Source: Thiothrix caldifontis
GTDB taxonomy: Bacteria; Pseudomonadota; Gammaproteobacteria; Thiotrichales; Thiotrichaceae
Direction of reading: 5' to 3'
DNA length: 64,000 nt
Assembly (NCBI RefSeq): GCF_900107695.1
Contig: NZ_FNQP01000005.1
Span: 124,001 to 188,000 of the forward strand
Positions within the stretch are counted from its first letter, which is position 1; each line of letters opens with the position of its first letter. This document shows, piece by piece, positions 1 to 8,829 of the stretch. The notes beneath the pieces are model-generated. The model saw only the letters and a program-made list of their open reading frames with translations. It did not search any database and was not told where the DNA came from. The position numbers were made by a program, and so were the translations under genes.

Positions 1-1049
1 GCTAAAAACTTTTTCGGGTTCTGGTTAGCAATTTGCCAAAACAAGGTTTCGCCCAACGCAGCTCGCAGGTCGATTGACAAACGCCGTTCAGGGTAACGTT
101 CATTGCTGGTCATGTAAAAATCGGAACCAAACAACACTTGAGTTCGCACTCGCTCGTCTTCCAGCAGCACCTTCAACAAGGTAATGTTTTCTTGGAAATT
201 AAACACCGTATAGGAAACGTCTGCGTACAAGTTAGGGTAATTGCCGCTGCGCATCATATCGAGGATTTTTTCCAGCCAAGTCGGGTTATCAATCGACCGG
301 TCGCGGGTCAAATAACGCTGCCATTCTGAAATGCCGCCAAAATGCGAGAGGCATATTTTGAGATCAGGAAACTTTTTCATAACCGCAGCGTAATGTTTAG
401 GGTCTGCTAAGCCCTGCGCCTCTTCAAACGGCAAGTGTTTGGTATTCACTGACCCCGGCGAACAATGCGCTATCAACGGCAGCTTATGCTTAACCATGTA
501 AGGATAGATGTCATGCATCAACACAGGATCACAAGGGTAATACCCCAACGGGGGGTAGATTTTAACACCACGAAACTGCTGTTCCTCCACCAACACAGCC
601 AAACGCTCCAAAGCAGCAGGGCGACGCGGATCAATATGCGCAAAAGGAATAATAATATTTTTATATTCCTCACGATTGGCTAAGCACACCAACTCTTGAT
701 GTTGCTTATCAATGTCTTCCATGACCTTGCCTGCTGCCATGTAAGCCATGTCCATCGGCAACACGACAAAGCGTGTCCCTTTCGGGTAATAATTCATTAA
801 CACTTTGAGGTTGTCTTCCTGACCCTTTTTATAAGCAAAACTGACAAAGTTAGCACAACGCTGAAACCTGTCGTTTGATGTCCAGGGTACAATTTTTTGC
901 ATGACCGTGTTTAATACCCCCCGTATCACCTTATTGCGTGCCAACTTCACAATAAACAACGGGAAATAACCATCGGGTATGTGCTTGTGGGTAAAAATAT
1001 GCGTGTGGCAATTATAAATCACCGGCTCGATTAGATTACTGCTTGACAT
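1..1049 (-). CDS. Amidohydrolase-family (Amidohydro_2-like) metal-dependent hydrolase, 3' end outside window
   Basis: Reading the complement from 1049 gives an uninterrupted frame of about 349 codons that runs off the left edge. The N-terminus carries the HxH metal motif of the amidohydrolase superfamily (NCHTHIF, residues about 13-19). Further on are HCSPG, CLSHFGG and LFGSDF, which fit the later metal/catalytic His and Asp positions of the TIM-barrel fold (COG2159-like). The substrate cannot be told. The ATG lies 4 bases after the stop of the membrane-protein gene at 1054, with a GAGGGG Shine-Dalgarno-like stretch inside the end of that gene, so the two are probably translated from one transcript. 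The C-terminus is missing only because the window ends. Confidence 0.8.
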   Translation of the reverse strand, partial: MSSSNLIEPVIYNCHTHIFTHKHIPDGYFPLFIVKLARNKVIRGVLNTVMQKIVPWTSNDRFQRCANFVSFAYKKGQEDNLKVLMNYYPKGTRFVVLPMDMAYMAAGKVMEDIDKQHQELVCLANREEYKNIIIPFAHIDPRRPAALERLAVLVEEQQFRGVKIYPPLGYYPCDPVLMHDIYPYMVKHKLPLIAHCSPGSVNTKHLPFEEAQGLADPKHYAAVMKKFPDLKICLSHFGGISEWQRYLTRDRSIDNPTWLEKILDMMRSGNYPNLYADVSYTVFNFQENITLLKVLLEDERVRTQVLFGSDFYMTSNERYPERRLSIDLRAALGETLFWQIANQNPKKFL

Positions 1050-1053
1050 AAAT

Positions 1054-2148
1054 TCACCCCTCATCCGCGCTAGAGGTACTTTCCATTGTTTTATCCTTTT
1101 GTTCTAAGTAGGGCATCTCATCCTGAGACGATGGCTTGTGCTGTTCTTTGGATTTGCTATCACCCTCCGGTTTCGTATTACCATTTTCCTCTTCAGCTTT
1201 TCTTAGCAGACTTGGCACGAAACGCTCACTAAAGCCACTCAACATCGAGATAAATGCCACAATCCAAAAGTATTTGTTATTTAAAGACGTTACTGACTCA
1301 GTATTTAAAAAACCCAGAATAATATCCGATTTTAACGCCGCATAACTCACCACTGCTGCAAATGCACCTGTTAATATCCTCACGACTGCATCGACCCAAT
1401 ACACTACCCTACCGGCTGAAGGGTCAACTTCTATGCTTCCTAAACGCTCTAAAATAGAAAATTGCGAGCCGATTACTCCAAAGATGATCGCTGTTGCTAT
1501 TAGAAACAGTTCATTATGTAGAATCTCGTCATATTTAATGCCACCAAGATCTATTGCTTTTAGAAAATTAAATAGAGTGATCGCATAAATCACAAACAAC
1601 AAAAATGAACATGCTATACTAGCTTGTACCCACCAAAATCTTGCTTTCTCTCTGGCTCGCGCATTAATAAAGCGCTTTGCCGATTTGGCTACTTTAGCAG
1701 CATCTTCGACTTTATGCATTGTCGCTAAGGAAATCGCATGAGCCAACATTTTCCCCCATGCCATCAAATGTTTTTTACTCAAATAGTCAATGGGTAAGGC
1801 GGCAATATGTTCAATTTCCATCATACAAGCATAAGCATTTACCCGGTCTTTTACATCCGCATGAAACTCCCATCGCAAATTCAGGCTATCATCAAAATAC
1901 ACAATGTAACGTTCTTTGTTTTGACGAATCACTGTTTTATCCTTTAATGTTTTTAATAAAAAACAAAATTCCCTGTCTTCTTTGCGTGTCGAAATACCTT
2001 GACAATCGTCATGCTCATAGGTTAGGCGCTGCATAGCACCCGAATAAACATTTGCCTGATGGCATTCGGCTTGCAAAGTAACCACCTGATTATTAGACGG
2101 ATGTTTAACGCCTATTAACTTCTCTGCTTTTGCGCTACGTGTTGACAT
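1054..2148 (-). CDS. Multi-pass membrane protein of unknown function
   Basis: I do not recognise this 364-residue protein. The first half is soluble and somewhat charged. Four hydrophobic segments follow, near residues 175-200 (starting WWVQASIACSFLLF), 215-235, 260-285 and 292-310. The C-terminal tail of about 45 residues is very polar and charged (K/E/S/D rich), probably cytoplasmic. ATG at 2148 is preferred over the adjacent GTG at 2151 because AGGGGG sits 6 bases before it. It lies between the M15 peptidase gene (37-base gap) and the amidohydrolase gene (4-base gap) in a leftward operon that includes lytic enzymes. A holin-like or transport role would be speculation. Confidence 0.7.
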   Translation of the reverse strand: MSTRSAKAEKLIGVKHPSNNQVVTLQAECHQANVYSGAMQRLTYEHDDCQGISTRKEDREFCFLLKTLKDKTVIRQNKERYIVYFDDSLNLRWEFHADVKDRVNAYACMMEIEHIAALPIDYLSKKHLMAWGKMLAHAISLATMHKVEDAAKVAKSAKRFINARAREKARFWWVQASIACSFLLFVIYAITLFNFLKAIDLGGIKYDEILHNELFLIATAIIFGVIGSQFSILERLGSIEVDPSAGRVVYWVDAVVRILTGAFAAVVSYAALKSDIILGFLNTESVTSLNNKYFWIVAFISMLSGFSERFVPSLLRKAEEENGNTKPEGDSKSKEQHKPSSQDEMPYLEQKDKTMESTSSADEG

Positions 2149-2188
2149 CACTTACCCCCTGTTTATGTTTAATCGCCTTAATGATTTA

Positions 2189-2608
2189 TTAACGTTTTGC
2201 GGGCAATACCTTTTTAATACGCTCACAATTTCTCACATCAACGTGCAACCAACTAACCTCCATTTCGATCGCATTGATCCATTTAAAATCCGAGTCACTA
2301 CACTTTGCCAAAATATCTTTGCGAACCTCTTCAGCGGTCGTGTGTTTAAATAAACAATCTGCCGCACGCCCAAATGTGTGTTGGCTATACAGTTTATAAT
2401 CTGGGCTTTCTTTAGTACGTAAACCGCTCCATTTTCGCTGCCCGCCCCAATGGTAATTATTAACGGTTATTGGCCCATAGTGTTCACGTAACTGATCCAA
2501 TGTTTCCAATAAACGTTCATCCAATAATTCCCAAGCCGCCTCACCTTTTTCTTTTAACACGGCGGGAGGAACCAACTCATGAATTTTAAAATATTTGCAT
2601 TTGTACAT
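2189..2608 (-). CDS. Peptidase M15 family protein (D,D-carboxypeptidase/endolysin-like)
   Basis: A 139-residue protein with the zinc-binding signature of the M15 family: SQHTFGRAAD near residues 76-85 (S-x-H-x-x-G-x-A-x-D) and a distal WLHVDV (residues about 121-126). This family cleaves peptidoglycan stem peptides; small single-domain forms are typical of phage endolysins and of YcbK-like proteins. There is no signal peptide, so export would need a holin or other route, or the protein acts only after lysis. CAGGAG lies about 10 bases before the ATG. The gene sits 26 bases after the SH3-domain gene and 37 bases before the membrane-protein gene in the same leftward run. Confidence 0.85.
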   Translation of the reverse strand: MYKCKYFKIHELVPPAVLKEKGEAAWELLDERLLETLDQLREHYGPITVNNYHWGGQRKWSGLRTKESPDYKLYSQHTFGRAADCLFKHTTAEEVRKDILAKCSDSDFKWINAIEMEVSWLHVDVRNCERIKKVLPAKR

Positions 2609-2634
2609 AGCACGATCACTCCTGATATTGTTTA

Positions 2635-2913
2635 CTATTGGACGTCAGCCAATTCTTTGACGGGTACAAGAAACGTTCCATCACAATAACCCTCGGCTTT
2701 GCCATCGTGGTTAGTATCGACCAACACCCATGACGAATTATCGACCTTAGCCATCACCCTAACAATCATGCCTCTGGCTAATTTGCCAATAGGTTCATGG
2801 TGCGTATCCGGTGATTTACGCAAATTCAAGGCAGTACGTTGGGTTGTTACGCGGTAGTCTTTGCCAACTTGCATTGCTACCGGTGACTGCGTAATCCGTG
2901 CCTGTTTAAGCAC
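2635..2913 (-). CDS. Bacterial SH3-domain protein (possible split-off C-terminal domain of the GH19 enzyme)
   Basis: A 92-residue single-domain protein resembling bacterial SH3 (SH3_3): residues about 20-85 include the LNLRKSPDT strand-turn typical of these cell-wall-binding domains, followed by IGKLARGM and WVLVDTNHDGKAEGYC. The proposed start is GTG at 2913, immediately after the TAA stop of the GH19 gene and in the same reading frame. The SH3 domain could therefore be made by reinitiation, by stop readthrough as a C-terminal binding module of the lytic enzyme, or not at all if the TAA is a recent nonsense mutation. No signal peptide is present. Confidence 0.65.
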   Translation of the reverse strand: MLKQARITQSPVAMQVGKDYRVTTQRTALNLRKSPDTHHEPIGKLARGMIVRVMAKVDNSSWVLVDTNHDGKAEGYCDGTFLVPVKELADVQ

Positions 2914-3498
2914 TTACCAATACTGCTGCGCATAAGTTTTAATCTCCTCAGCTTTATCAAGGCGATTCACAATGCGACGGGCATTGATCCAATCCTCCTC
3001 TGTCTCATTGATATAATCACTCAGCGCTTTACCGGTAAAGCGCCCTTCAATCATGCCGTGAAACAGGATAGTGCTTGCTACCTCTGGCTGTAAGGCGTTG
3101 TCAGGGTCATTCAACAAATCAAGGTTTAAACGCTTTGCCCAATACGCATAATTACTCCTGCCGGTTAGTTGCACAAATCCGCGCCCATGAAACTTAACGC
3201 CGTCTCCAGGATAAATATTGCCTAACTCTTTCGCTGTTTCCGGGTTATGCCCTTGAATATCATACTTATCAAAAAAGTATTGGTCAGCACCATCCTCATG
3301 AATAGGCTGCATTGATTTTCTGACTTCATGGTGTACAGTACCTAACACATAAGCTAACCAACGCAAATCTTGCTTAGAAAAATGTTGCTCCCAATAACCC
3401 AACAAAGTGTTTAGCCCTTGCCGTTGCGTATCACTAAGACGATTTTTAAATAATGCACTACCAATCTGTGCAAAAAAGGTTTCTTTTTGAATTTTCAT
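2914..3498 (-). CDS. GH19 chitinase-like / lysozyme-type lytic enzyme
   Basis: A 194-residue protein resembling the glycoside hydrolase 19 / phage endolysin group. Recognisable parts are LGTVHHEVRKSMQPIHE (residues about 52-68, with the expected catalytic glutamate region), KFHGRGFVQLTGRSNYAYW (about 103-121, the conserved GRGxxQLTGRxNY block) and a C-terminal helical region ending AQQYW. Such enzymes cut beta-1,4 linkages in chitin or the glycan strand of peptidoglycan. There is no signal peptide. The stop TAA is followed directly by an in-frame SH3 domain. The 64-base gap to the upstream beta-barrel gene is compatible with cotranscription. Confidence 0.8.
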   Translation of the reverse strand: MKIQKETFFAQIGSALFKNRLSDTQRQGLNTLLGYWEQHFSKQDLRWLAYVLGTVHHEVRKSMQPIHEDGADQYFFDKYDIQGHNPETAKELGNIYPGDGVKFHGRGFVQLTGRSNYAYWAKRLNLDLLNDPDNALQPEVASTILFHGMIEGRFTGKALSDYINETEEDWINARRIVNRLDKAEEIKTYAQQYW

Positions 3499-3562
3499 AG
3501 CCTCACCCTCATGAATTAATTAAACATTGCATTAACACAAAACGCTTTAAATCATTAACCAT

Positions 3563-4387
3563 TTAAAAGTTATGTGAAATACCTAACTGAAATAACTGCC
3601 CCGCTTGTCTATCAAAAGGCAATTTGCCTTCACTGTAAGCAAGGTACAGTTTGTTTTTCAACCCCAGATGTAAGGTTGTCAGCTCATATTGATCTAATCG
3701 ATTAGCTTTAATAATATCCGGCGCATCTAACTCATAAAAAATCCGATAATTAAATTCAACCGTGTCAATCAGTGGATTCTTTAATGGGTATAGGTAAAGC
3801 ACTTCGGCATCCACCCTATCATAATCCGCTAACGTTGCTTCACCCAACAAGGCTTCACGTTCAACATCGCTATCAACCGCAATGGTTCCATAATTGACAT
3901 CGACACCCAAAAAATCATGCGATGCCAATAAACTGCTTTTACCATAGGTAGCCCCTAAACCATAACGCCATTGTTTACTATCAAACCCCTGATCCATTTC
4001 ATACTTTACAAAAGCCCCACTTTTTAGCGTACCCTTATCCGTACTGTGGAGTAGTTGCGCATCTAAACCGAAAGTTTGAAAATCCTTGGGATTTTTTTCT
4101 TTATCTGTGGCTAAAGTACCGCGCATATCATAACTTAATACCACATTCCGTATTGATCCATCTGCCGCTAATAAATCAAAGCCTTCATTGTCAGACAATG
4201 CCTTAGATAACAAATTACCCTTAAATTGATACTCCAGACCTAAAACTGTTTCACCCGCATTACCTGTATCCATAACAACTGGGTTGAGATTTGCTACTTT
4301 AGGTGACAGATCAGCAGCATTTGCTTGGACATTCATCAGAACACCGCCAGATAATAAAGCAAATAACACGCCTAATTTAGTATTCAT
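3563..4387 (-). CDS. Outer-membrane beta-barrel-like protein with signal peptide
   Basis: A 274-residue protein starting with a clear Sec signal peptide (MNTKLGVLFALLSGGVLMNV, cleavage probably after ANA near residue 24). The mature part is rich in alternating hydrophobic/polar strands and ends in ...FQLGISHNF; the terminal aromatic residue is the BAM recognition feature of outer-membrane barrels. I do not recognise the family. It lies 11 bases downstream of the small unknown gene at 4399-4785 and upstream of the GH19 gene, so this operon appears to couple an envelope protein with cell-wall enzymes. Confidence 0.65.
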   Translation of the reverse strand: MNTKLGVLFALLSGGVLMNVQANAADLSPKVANLNPVVMDTGNAGETVLGLEYQFKGNLLSKALSDNEGFDLLAADGSIRNVVLSYDMRGTLATDKEKNPKDFQTFGLDAQLLHSTDKGTLKSGAFVKYEMDQGFDSKQWRYGLGATYGKSSLLASHDFLGVDVNYGTIAVDSDVEREALLGEATLADYDRVDAEVLYLYPLKNPLIDTVEFNYRIFYELDAPDIIKANRLDQYELTTLHLGLKNKLYLAYSEGKLPFDRQAGQLFQLGISHNF

Positions 4388-4398
4388 TGCGATACACC

Positions 4399-4785
4399 TC
4401 AGTGCTCGTCTGGAAATTTAATTTGTTCATCAACCACAGCCGCTAGATCCACAAGCGTTTTATCGCCATTCGCGAATACCTGTGCAATGGCCTGAATCAC
4501 CTCAGCAGATGAACCCGCAGAATGCTGTCGCCTCACCGTAAAAATACTGATTAAGTGTTTTACAAACTTTCTAGCAATTTCCAAGGACAAAACGGCTAAT
4601 AAACTGGAGTTGTTGGTGGTGCTGGGAAAATAACGCAGCTCTTTCATCGCTAATGTTGCTGCTTTATCAAAAGGCACATCTAACTGCTCAAATTGATCCA
4701 AAAACTTATCGCTTTCTAACACCGTATAGGTGGCAACACACGCTTGATTCTCACGCCATGCATTGACGGGTGTAGGGCTTGGCAT
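4399..4785 (-). CDS. Hypothetical protein, first gene of leftward operon
   Basis: A 128-residue soluble, mostly helical protein that I do not recognise. ATG at 4785 is chosen over the adjacent GTG at 4788 because a perfect AGGAGG (complement of 4791-4796) lies 5 bases before it. It ends 11 bases before the beta-barrel gene. The AT-rich 4797-4914 stretch upstream is the likely promoter region for this gene and the run of six genes that follows; it contains a TATAAC-like -10 candidate (complement of 4840-4845), but I could not find a good -35 partner. Confidence 0.6.
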   Translation of the reverse strand: MPSPTPVNAWRENQACVATYTVLESDKFLDQFEQLDVPFDKAATLAMKELRYFPSTTNNSSLLAVLSLEIARKFVKHLISIFTVRRQHSAGSSAEVIQAIAQVFANGDKTLVDLAAVVDEQIKFPDEH

Positions 4786-4914
4786 CACAGCCTCCTATTG
4801 CCAGAGTGGCAATTCACTGGGGGTTTAATCTTGCCTACAGTTATACCAAAATTATTTTTATTAGCTATAGACAACAAATCATAGACGAAATTTATAGTAT
4901 TTTTAATAAATGTA

Positions 4915-5874
4915 TCAGCGTAATGCAATACCTACGTGAAATTTCATGCCTTGAACCGGCATTTTGACAAATCCACACGTGAAACCACTTTTTTCACATT
5001 CCCTGTGCACAAACCCCAGCCCCAACCCATGCCCATTCACCTTAAAACTCTGCCCATTCCCTCGCATCAGCGCCTCAATTTGCTCCGCCATCATCCCCAC
5101 GCCATTATCTTCCACCGCAATAACTATCTGATTATCCAAAACTTCAGCCGTAACCCTAATCTCACCCCCCAACTGTTCCCCGAACCGCGCCTCCACCGCC
5201 TCCAACGCATTCTTCACTAAGTTATGAATAATCAGATAAGTCGCCCCGGTGCGTTCCTCAAAACGGTACTGTGCCGCATCTGCGGGGAACACCACCGACA
5301 ACGCCACTTGCGGGTGGGATTGCCCATGCCCTATTAATAAACGCACATCCTCTTGCAGTTCTGCCAGCGAAAGCGTGCGGGTGGTCGTGTGCTTATTGCC
5401 TATCCCATCCAATATCAAATGGGTTACTTGAGTCATATAGCCCAAGGCTTTTTCCAAGCGGTCTATGTCTTTAGGCATAGCCACCGGGGAATAGCGCAGG
5501 TTATCCACCGACATCTTGGCGATGCCGATCAGGTTATTAATTTCATGGGTAACAACGCGGACAGAATGCCCAACGGCAGCATCACGCTGCAAACAATGCG
5601 CTTCGCGTTCAATCACGGTGCAGTGCAATTGCGCCGCAAACAATTCCTGCAATTCAGCGTGTAAAGCGTGCCCGAATCTGAAAAATAATGCCGCCAGCCC
5701 CACATAGCCCAGCAACCAATACCACCAAGGAATAGCGCTACAAAAAACCCCACCCAGCACAAACACTACCGTCGTCAGGATCAGCGGCAAAATTACTTGC
5801 ACCAGTAAACGGTAATAATGCCGCCGTAAATAAGCGTCCCACGCCTCATCCTGAATCGGTGGTTGTGCCTGCAT
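4915..5874 (-). CDS. Sensor histidine kinase
   Basis: A 319-residue membrane histidine kinase. Two hydrophobic segments near residues 25-70 anchor it, with only a short loop and no recognisable sensory domain. The phosphoacceptor box is VVTHEINNLIG (His about 110). The ATPase domain has the N box HNLVKNALEAVE, the G1 box EDNGVGM and the G2 box NGHGLGLGF. It follows its probable partner, the LuxR-type response regulator at 5894-6547, after 19 bases, so the two form a regulator-kinase operon. The signal and targets cannot be read from the sequence. Confidence 0.9.
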   Translation of the reverse strand: MQAQPPIQDEAWDAYLRRHYYRLLVQVILPLILTTVVFVLGGVFCSAIPWWYWLLGYVGLAALFFRFGHALHAELQELFAAQLHCTVIEREAHCLQRDAAVGHSVRVVTHEINNLIGIAKMSVDNLRYSPVAMPKDIDRLEKALGYMTQVTHLILDGIGNKHTTTRTLSLAELQEDVRLLIGHGQSHPQVALSVVFPADAAQYRFEERTGATYLIIHNLVKNALEAVEARFGEQLGGEIRVTAEVLDNQIVIAVEDNGVGMMAEQIEALMRGNGQSFKVNGHGLGLGFVHRECEKSGFTCGFVKMPVQGMKFHVGIALR

Positions 5875-5893
5875 GAATCCTCACTGGGTCAAG

Positions 5894-6547
5894 TTACAAC
5901 ACGCCCAACCGTGTCGCGGCCTGCACCGCTTCCGTCCGATTACGCGCATGGAGGGTGCGCAAAATCGCACTCACATGCAGTTTCACTGTGCCATCCGAAC
6001 AATTCAGCTCTCTGGCGATGGATTTATTGGGTAAACCTCGCGCCATCAAACGGATGACATCGCGCTGACGCGGCGTCAAACCACTATTATCGACAGGAGG
6101 TAGCAAATTCGGGGGAGGTGGGTCTTTCGTTTCCGCACGTTGGCGCACCTCGGCTAACATCGACGGTGAAATATAAATTTCCCCCGCCAAAATTAAATGC
6201 AACGCATTTTTGACATCGCCCACGCCCGCTGACTTGGCAATATAACCCCGCGCACCCTTGGCAAGTGCTTGATTCATCATCTCTGAATTGTCCGAGCCTG
6301 ACATAATCACAATCGGCGTATCCGTCGTAACGTTGGCGTGTAACGTTTCCAAGCCCGCCACACCGCTTTGCCCCGGTAACAAAACATCCAACATAATCAA
6401 ATCAAACGGTGCATATTGACGCACTACACCTTCGGCCTCTTCCACCGAGCCGACTTCAAATACCGCAGCACTGGGGTAAAAGCGCTCGAGCAAACTGCCT
6501 AACGCTTCACGAAATAACGGGTGATCATCCACAATCAAAATACGCAT
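5894..6547 (-). CDS. NarL/LuxR-family response regulator
   Basis: A 217-residue response regulator. The receiver domain opens MRILIVDDHPLF with the acidic pair at D7-D8, the phosphoacceptor is D54 in IMLDVLLPG, and a serine (IMSGS) and lysine (YIAKSAG) follow at the usual places. The C-terminal LuxR/GerE helix-turn-helix starts LTPRQRDVIRLMARGLPNK. The start at 6547 is preferred over an upstream one at 6577 because the protein then begins at the canonical first beta strand and AAGGGG precedes it by 8 bases. It is first in an operon with the histidine kinase. Confidence 0.9.
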   Translation of the reverse strand: MRILIVDDHPLFREALGSLLERFYPSAAVFEVGSVEEAEGVVRQYAPFDLIMLDVLLPGQSGVAGLETLHANVTTDTPIVIMSGSDNSEMMNQALAKGARGYIAKSAGVGDVKNALHLILAGEIYISPSMLAEVRQRAETKDPPPPNLLPPVDNSGLTPRQRDVIRLMARGLPNKSIARELNCSDGTVKLHVSAILRTLHARNRTEAVQAATRLGVL

Positions 6548-6729
6548 GATTAAGCCCCTTGATACTTCACATAACACTACACTTAAAAAGTATGCCTAAT
6601 TCTATAGGTATATAGGAATAAAATTCGACAACGGATATAACCATGAACAAATTTTTTAATGACTATTTGACTTAACGCAGTATTTTTAGACATTTGTAAT
6701 GGGGCGTGGCACTGTACACATGGATGATC

Positions 6730-6762
6730 TACAATCTGTAAGTCCAACTTACAATCTGTAAG
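6730..6762 (+). promoter_or_regulatory. Palindromic operator-like repeats before the DUF4143 ATPase gene
   Basis: The stretch holds ACAATCTGTAAG twice, in the same orientation with a 20-base period (6731-6742 and 6751-6762). Between them lies a perfect 7-base inverted repeat TGTAAGT-CCA-ACTTACA (6737-6753). The second copy is itself a near-palindrome (TTACA-ATC-TGTAA). Such layered symmetry 20 bases before the start codon is typical of an operator for a small dimeric repressor. Which protein binds is unknown. Confidence 0.55.
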
Positions 6763-6781
6763 AATGCTGCCGAGGCAAATC

Positions 6782-7954
6782 ATGATTCCCCGTACTTTGA
6801 CCGCTGTATTACGCCAACGCGCCGCCAGCAACCCCGTTGTTACTCTGCTGGGGCCGCGCCAATCCGGTAAAACCACGCTGTGTAAAGCCACCTTCAGCGA
6901 CAAAGCCTACGTCTCGCTCGAACCACTCGATACCCGCGATTATGCCAAAGCTGACCCGCGTGGTTTTCTGGATCAATTCGGCGACCACGGGGTGGTGTTA
7001 GACGAAATTCAGAATGCACCGGAATTGCTGCACTACATCCAAGATCGGGTGGATAACAACGGCAACATGGGGCAATACATCCTGACCGGTTCGCAAAATC
7101 TGGTCATTTCCGCTAAAGTGTCACAATCCTTGGCGGGTCGCACCGCGATTCTCACCCTCTTGCCGCTCAGTTACACCGAAATCAGCCAAGCCGCGACACC
7201 TCCTGCCAACGTCTGGGAAGCGGTTTGGAAAGGTGGCTACCCGCGTCTCTATAATCAAGCGGTTGCACCAGAGGAATGGCTGGCAGACTACATCCTCACC
7301 TATTTGCAACGCGATGTACGCCAATTGGTAAACGTCGGAAATCTCGACCAATTTTCCCGTTTCCTGCAATTATCCGCCGCGCACACGGCGCAGGAAGTGA
7401 ATTACACCACGCTCGGCAATGATGTGGGGTTGTCGCACAACACCATCCGCACCTGGTCATCGGTCTTACAGGAAAGTTTCCTCACCGCAACGCTCACGCC
7501 TTGGCTTGGCAATATCCGCAAACGGCTGGTTAAAACCCCCAAACAGCATTTTCTTGACACGGGCGTGGTGTGTTCCCTGTTGGGCATCAGCAATCCCGAA
7601 CAATTACGGCTACACCCGTTACGTGGAGCTATTTTCGAGTCGTGGGTGGTTGCCGAATTGCACAAGCATTACCTCAACCAAGGGAAAAAACCGGGGCTGT
7701 ACCATTACCGTGAAAACAGCGGCTTAGAATTCGACATGCTGATGGAAACACCGGAAGGGTTGACTCCCATAGAAATCAAATCGGCGCAAACCATCAACAG
7801 TGAATTTTTCAAGAATTTCACCCAAGCTGCCAGCCGCGAAGAGCTGGCAACCCAACTGAACGTCAGTCAGGGAAAAATCGTATACGCGGGCGATACACCG
7901 CAAACCCGTCACGGCGTGCGGGTAATACCGTGGGGACAACTGTCCGGTATTTAA
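6782..7954 (+). CDS. AAA-type ATPase with C-terminal DUF4143
   Basis: A 390-residue protein of the AAA_14/DUF4143 family. The N-terminal ATPase has Walker A GPRQSGKTT (residues about 22-30) and Walker B VVLDEIQ (about 72-78), with TGSQN as a sensor-like motif. The C-terminal DUF4143 region includes the PD-(D/E)xK-like GLEFDMLME...PIEIKSA pattern. Members are widespread in accessory DNA and their role is not settled; some are proposed to act in conflict or toxin systems. The start at 6782 is preferred over 6764 because GAGG lies 6 bases upstream. The gene ends convergently, overlapping the FAH gene by 4 bases. Confidence 0.85.
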   Translation: MIPRTLTAVLRQRAASNPVVTLLGPRQSGKTTLCKATFSDKAYVSLEPLDTRDYAKADPRGFLDQFGDHGVVLDEIQNAPELLHYIQDRVDNNGNMGQYILTGSQNLVISAKVSQSLAGRTAILTLLPLSYTEISQAATPPANVWEAVWKGGYPRLYNQAVAPEEWLADYILTYLQRDVRQLVNVGNLDQFSRFLQLSAAHTAQEVNYTTLGNDVGLSHNTIRTWSSVLQESFLTATLTPWLGNIRKRLVKTPKQHFLDTGVVCSLLGISNPEQLRLHPLRGAIFESWVVAELHKHYLNQGKKPGLYHYRENSGLEFDMLMETPEGLTPIEIKSAQTINSEFFKNFTQAASREELATQLNVSQGKIVYAGDTPQTRHGVRVIPWGQLSGI

Positions 7955-8829
7955 CCTACGATGGTATTGCGCAACACGCCCACGCCTTCCACTTCACATT
8001 CCACCACGTCCCCCGGCAATAAATATTCCGGCGGTTCACGCACAAAACCCACACCACTTGGTGTACCCGTGGCAATCACATCGCCCGCTTCCAGCGTCAT
8101 CCCACGTGATAACCATTCAATAATGCTCGCCACATCAACAATCATATGGCGCGTATTCGATGCCTGTTTCGTTACGCCATTCACTCGACACGCAATCGCC
8201 AGCGCTTGTGGATCAGCAATCTCATCCGCCGTCACAATCCAGGGGCCCATCGGGCAACCGCCGTCAATGCTTTTGCCCAGAAAATATTGCTTGTGATTCA
8301 ACTGAATATCCCGCGCACTCAAGTCATTGATCACGGTGTAACCAAACACATGCGCCAAGGCATTCTCACGCGCAATCTTTTTGCCGCCTTTGCCCAACAC
8401 CACGCCCAATTCCGCCTCCCAATCCAATTGTGAACAAGTCTCCGGGTCAAACGGCACGGTAGCTTCATGCCCAATCACGCTGGTCGGGCATTTGGTAAAC
8501 ACAATCGGGTATTGCGGCGCTTTGCCGGTGCGCCCGATTTGGTTCGCGGTTTCTTGCGCATGTTCCAGATAATTCAGCCCCAAGCACATCACGTTTTTGC
8601 GCGGACGCGGGATCGGTGCCAGCAAGGTCACGTCCGCCAATGGCACACGCATTGCGGCCGTTAAGGTGTTACGCACGGCCTGCAAGTCGATGTCGCTATC
8701 AATCAGCGCCAACATATCGCGCCACGCGGGTTGATCAAACGCCGCATCCAACGCCGGAAGCAGCACCGTATCGCCTGCTGCTATGCACACATACGTTTGT
8801 TGTTGATACACACACGTTCCCAGTTTCAT
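7951..8829 (-). CDS. Fumarylacetoacetate hydrolase (FAH) family protein
   Basis: A 292-residue FAH-fold enzyme. The metal-binding acidic residues sit in DWEAELGVVLGKGG and in GYTVINDLSARDIQ; the C-terminal block GDVIATGTPSGVGF is the most conserved motif of the family. Such enzymes hydrolyse or decarboxylate 2,4-dioxo or acylpyruvate substrates, but sequence alone does not give the substrate. Its ATG overlaps the stop of the TauE-type permease gene (ATGA, 8826-8829), so it is translated with the permease, suggesting that the permease moves a related organic acid or a sulfonate. Confidence 0.88.
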   Translation of the reverse strand: MKLGTCVYQQQTYVCIAAGDTVLLPALDAAFDQPAWRDMLALIDSDIDLQAVRNTLTAAMRVPLADVTLLAPIPRPRKNVMCLGLNYLEHAQETANQIGRTGKAPQYPIVFTKCPTSVIGHEATVPFDPETCSQLDWEAELGVVLGKGGKKIARENALAHVFGYTVINDLSARDIQLNHKQYFLGKSIDGGCPMGPWIVTADEIADPQALAIACRVNGVTKQASNTRHMIVDVASIIEWLSRGMTLEAGDVIATGTPSGVGFVREPPEYLLPGDVVECEVEGVGVLRNTIVG

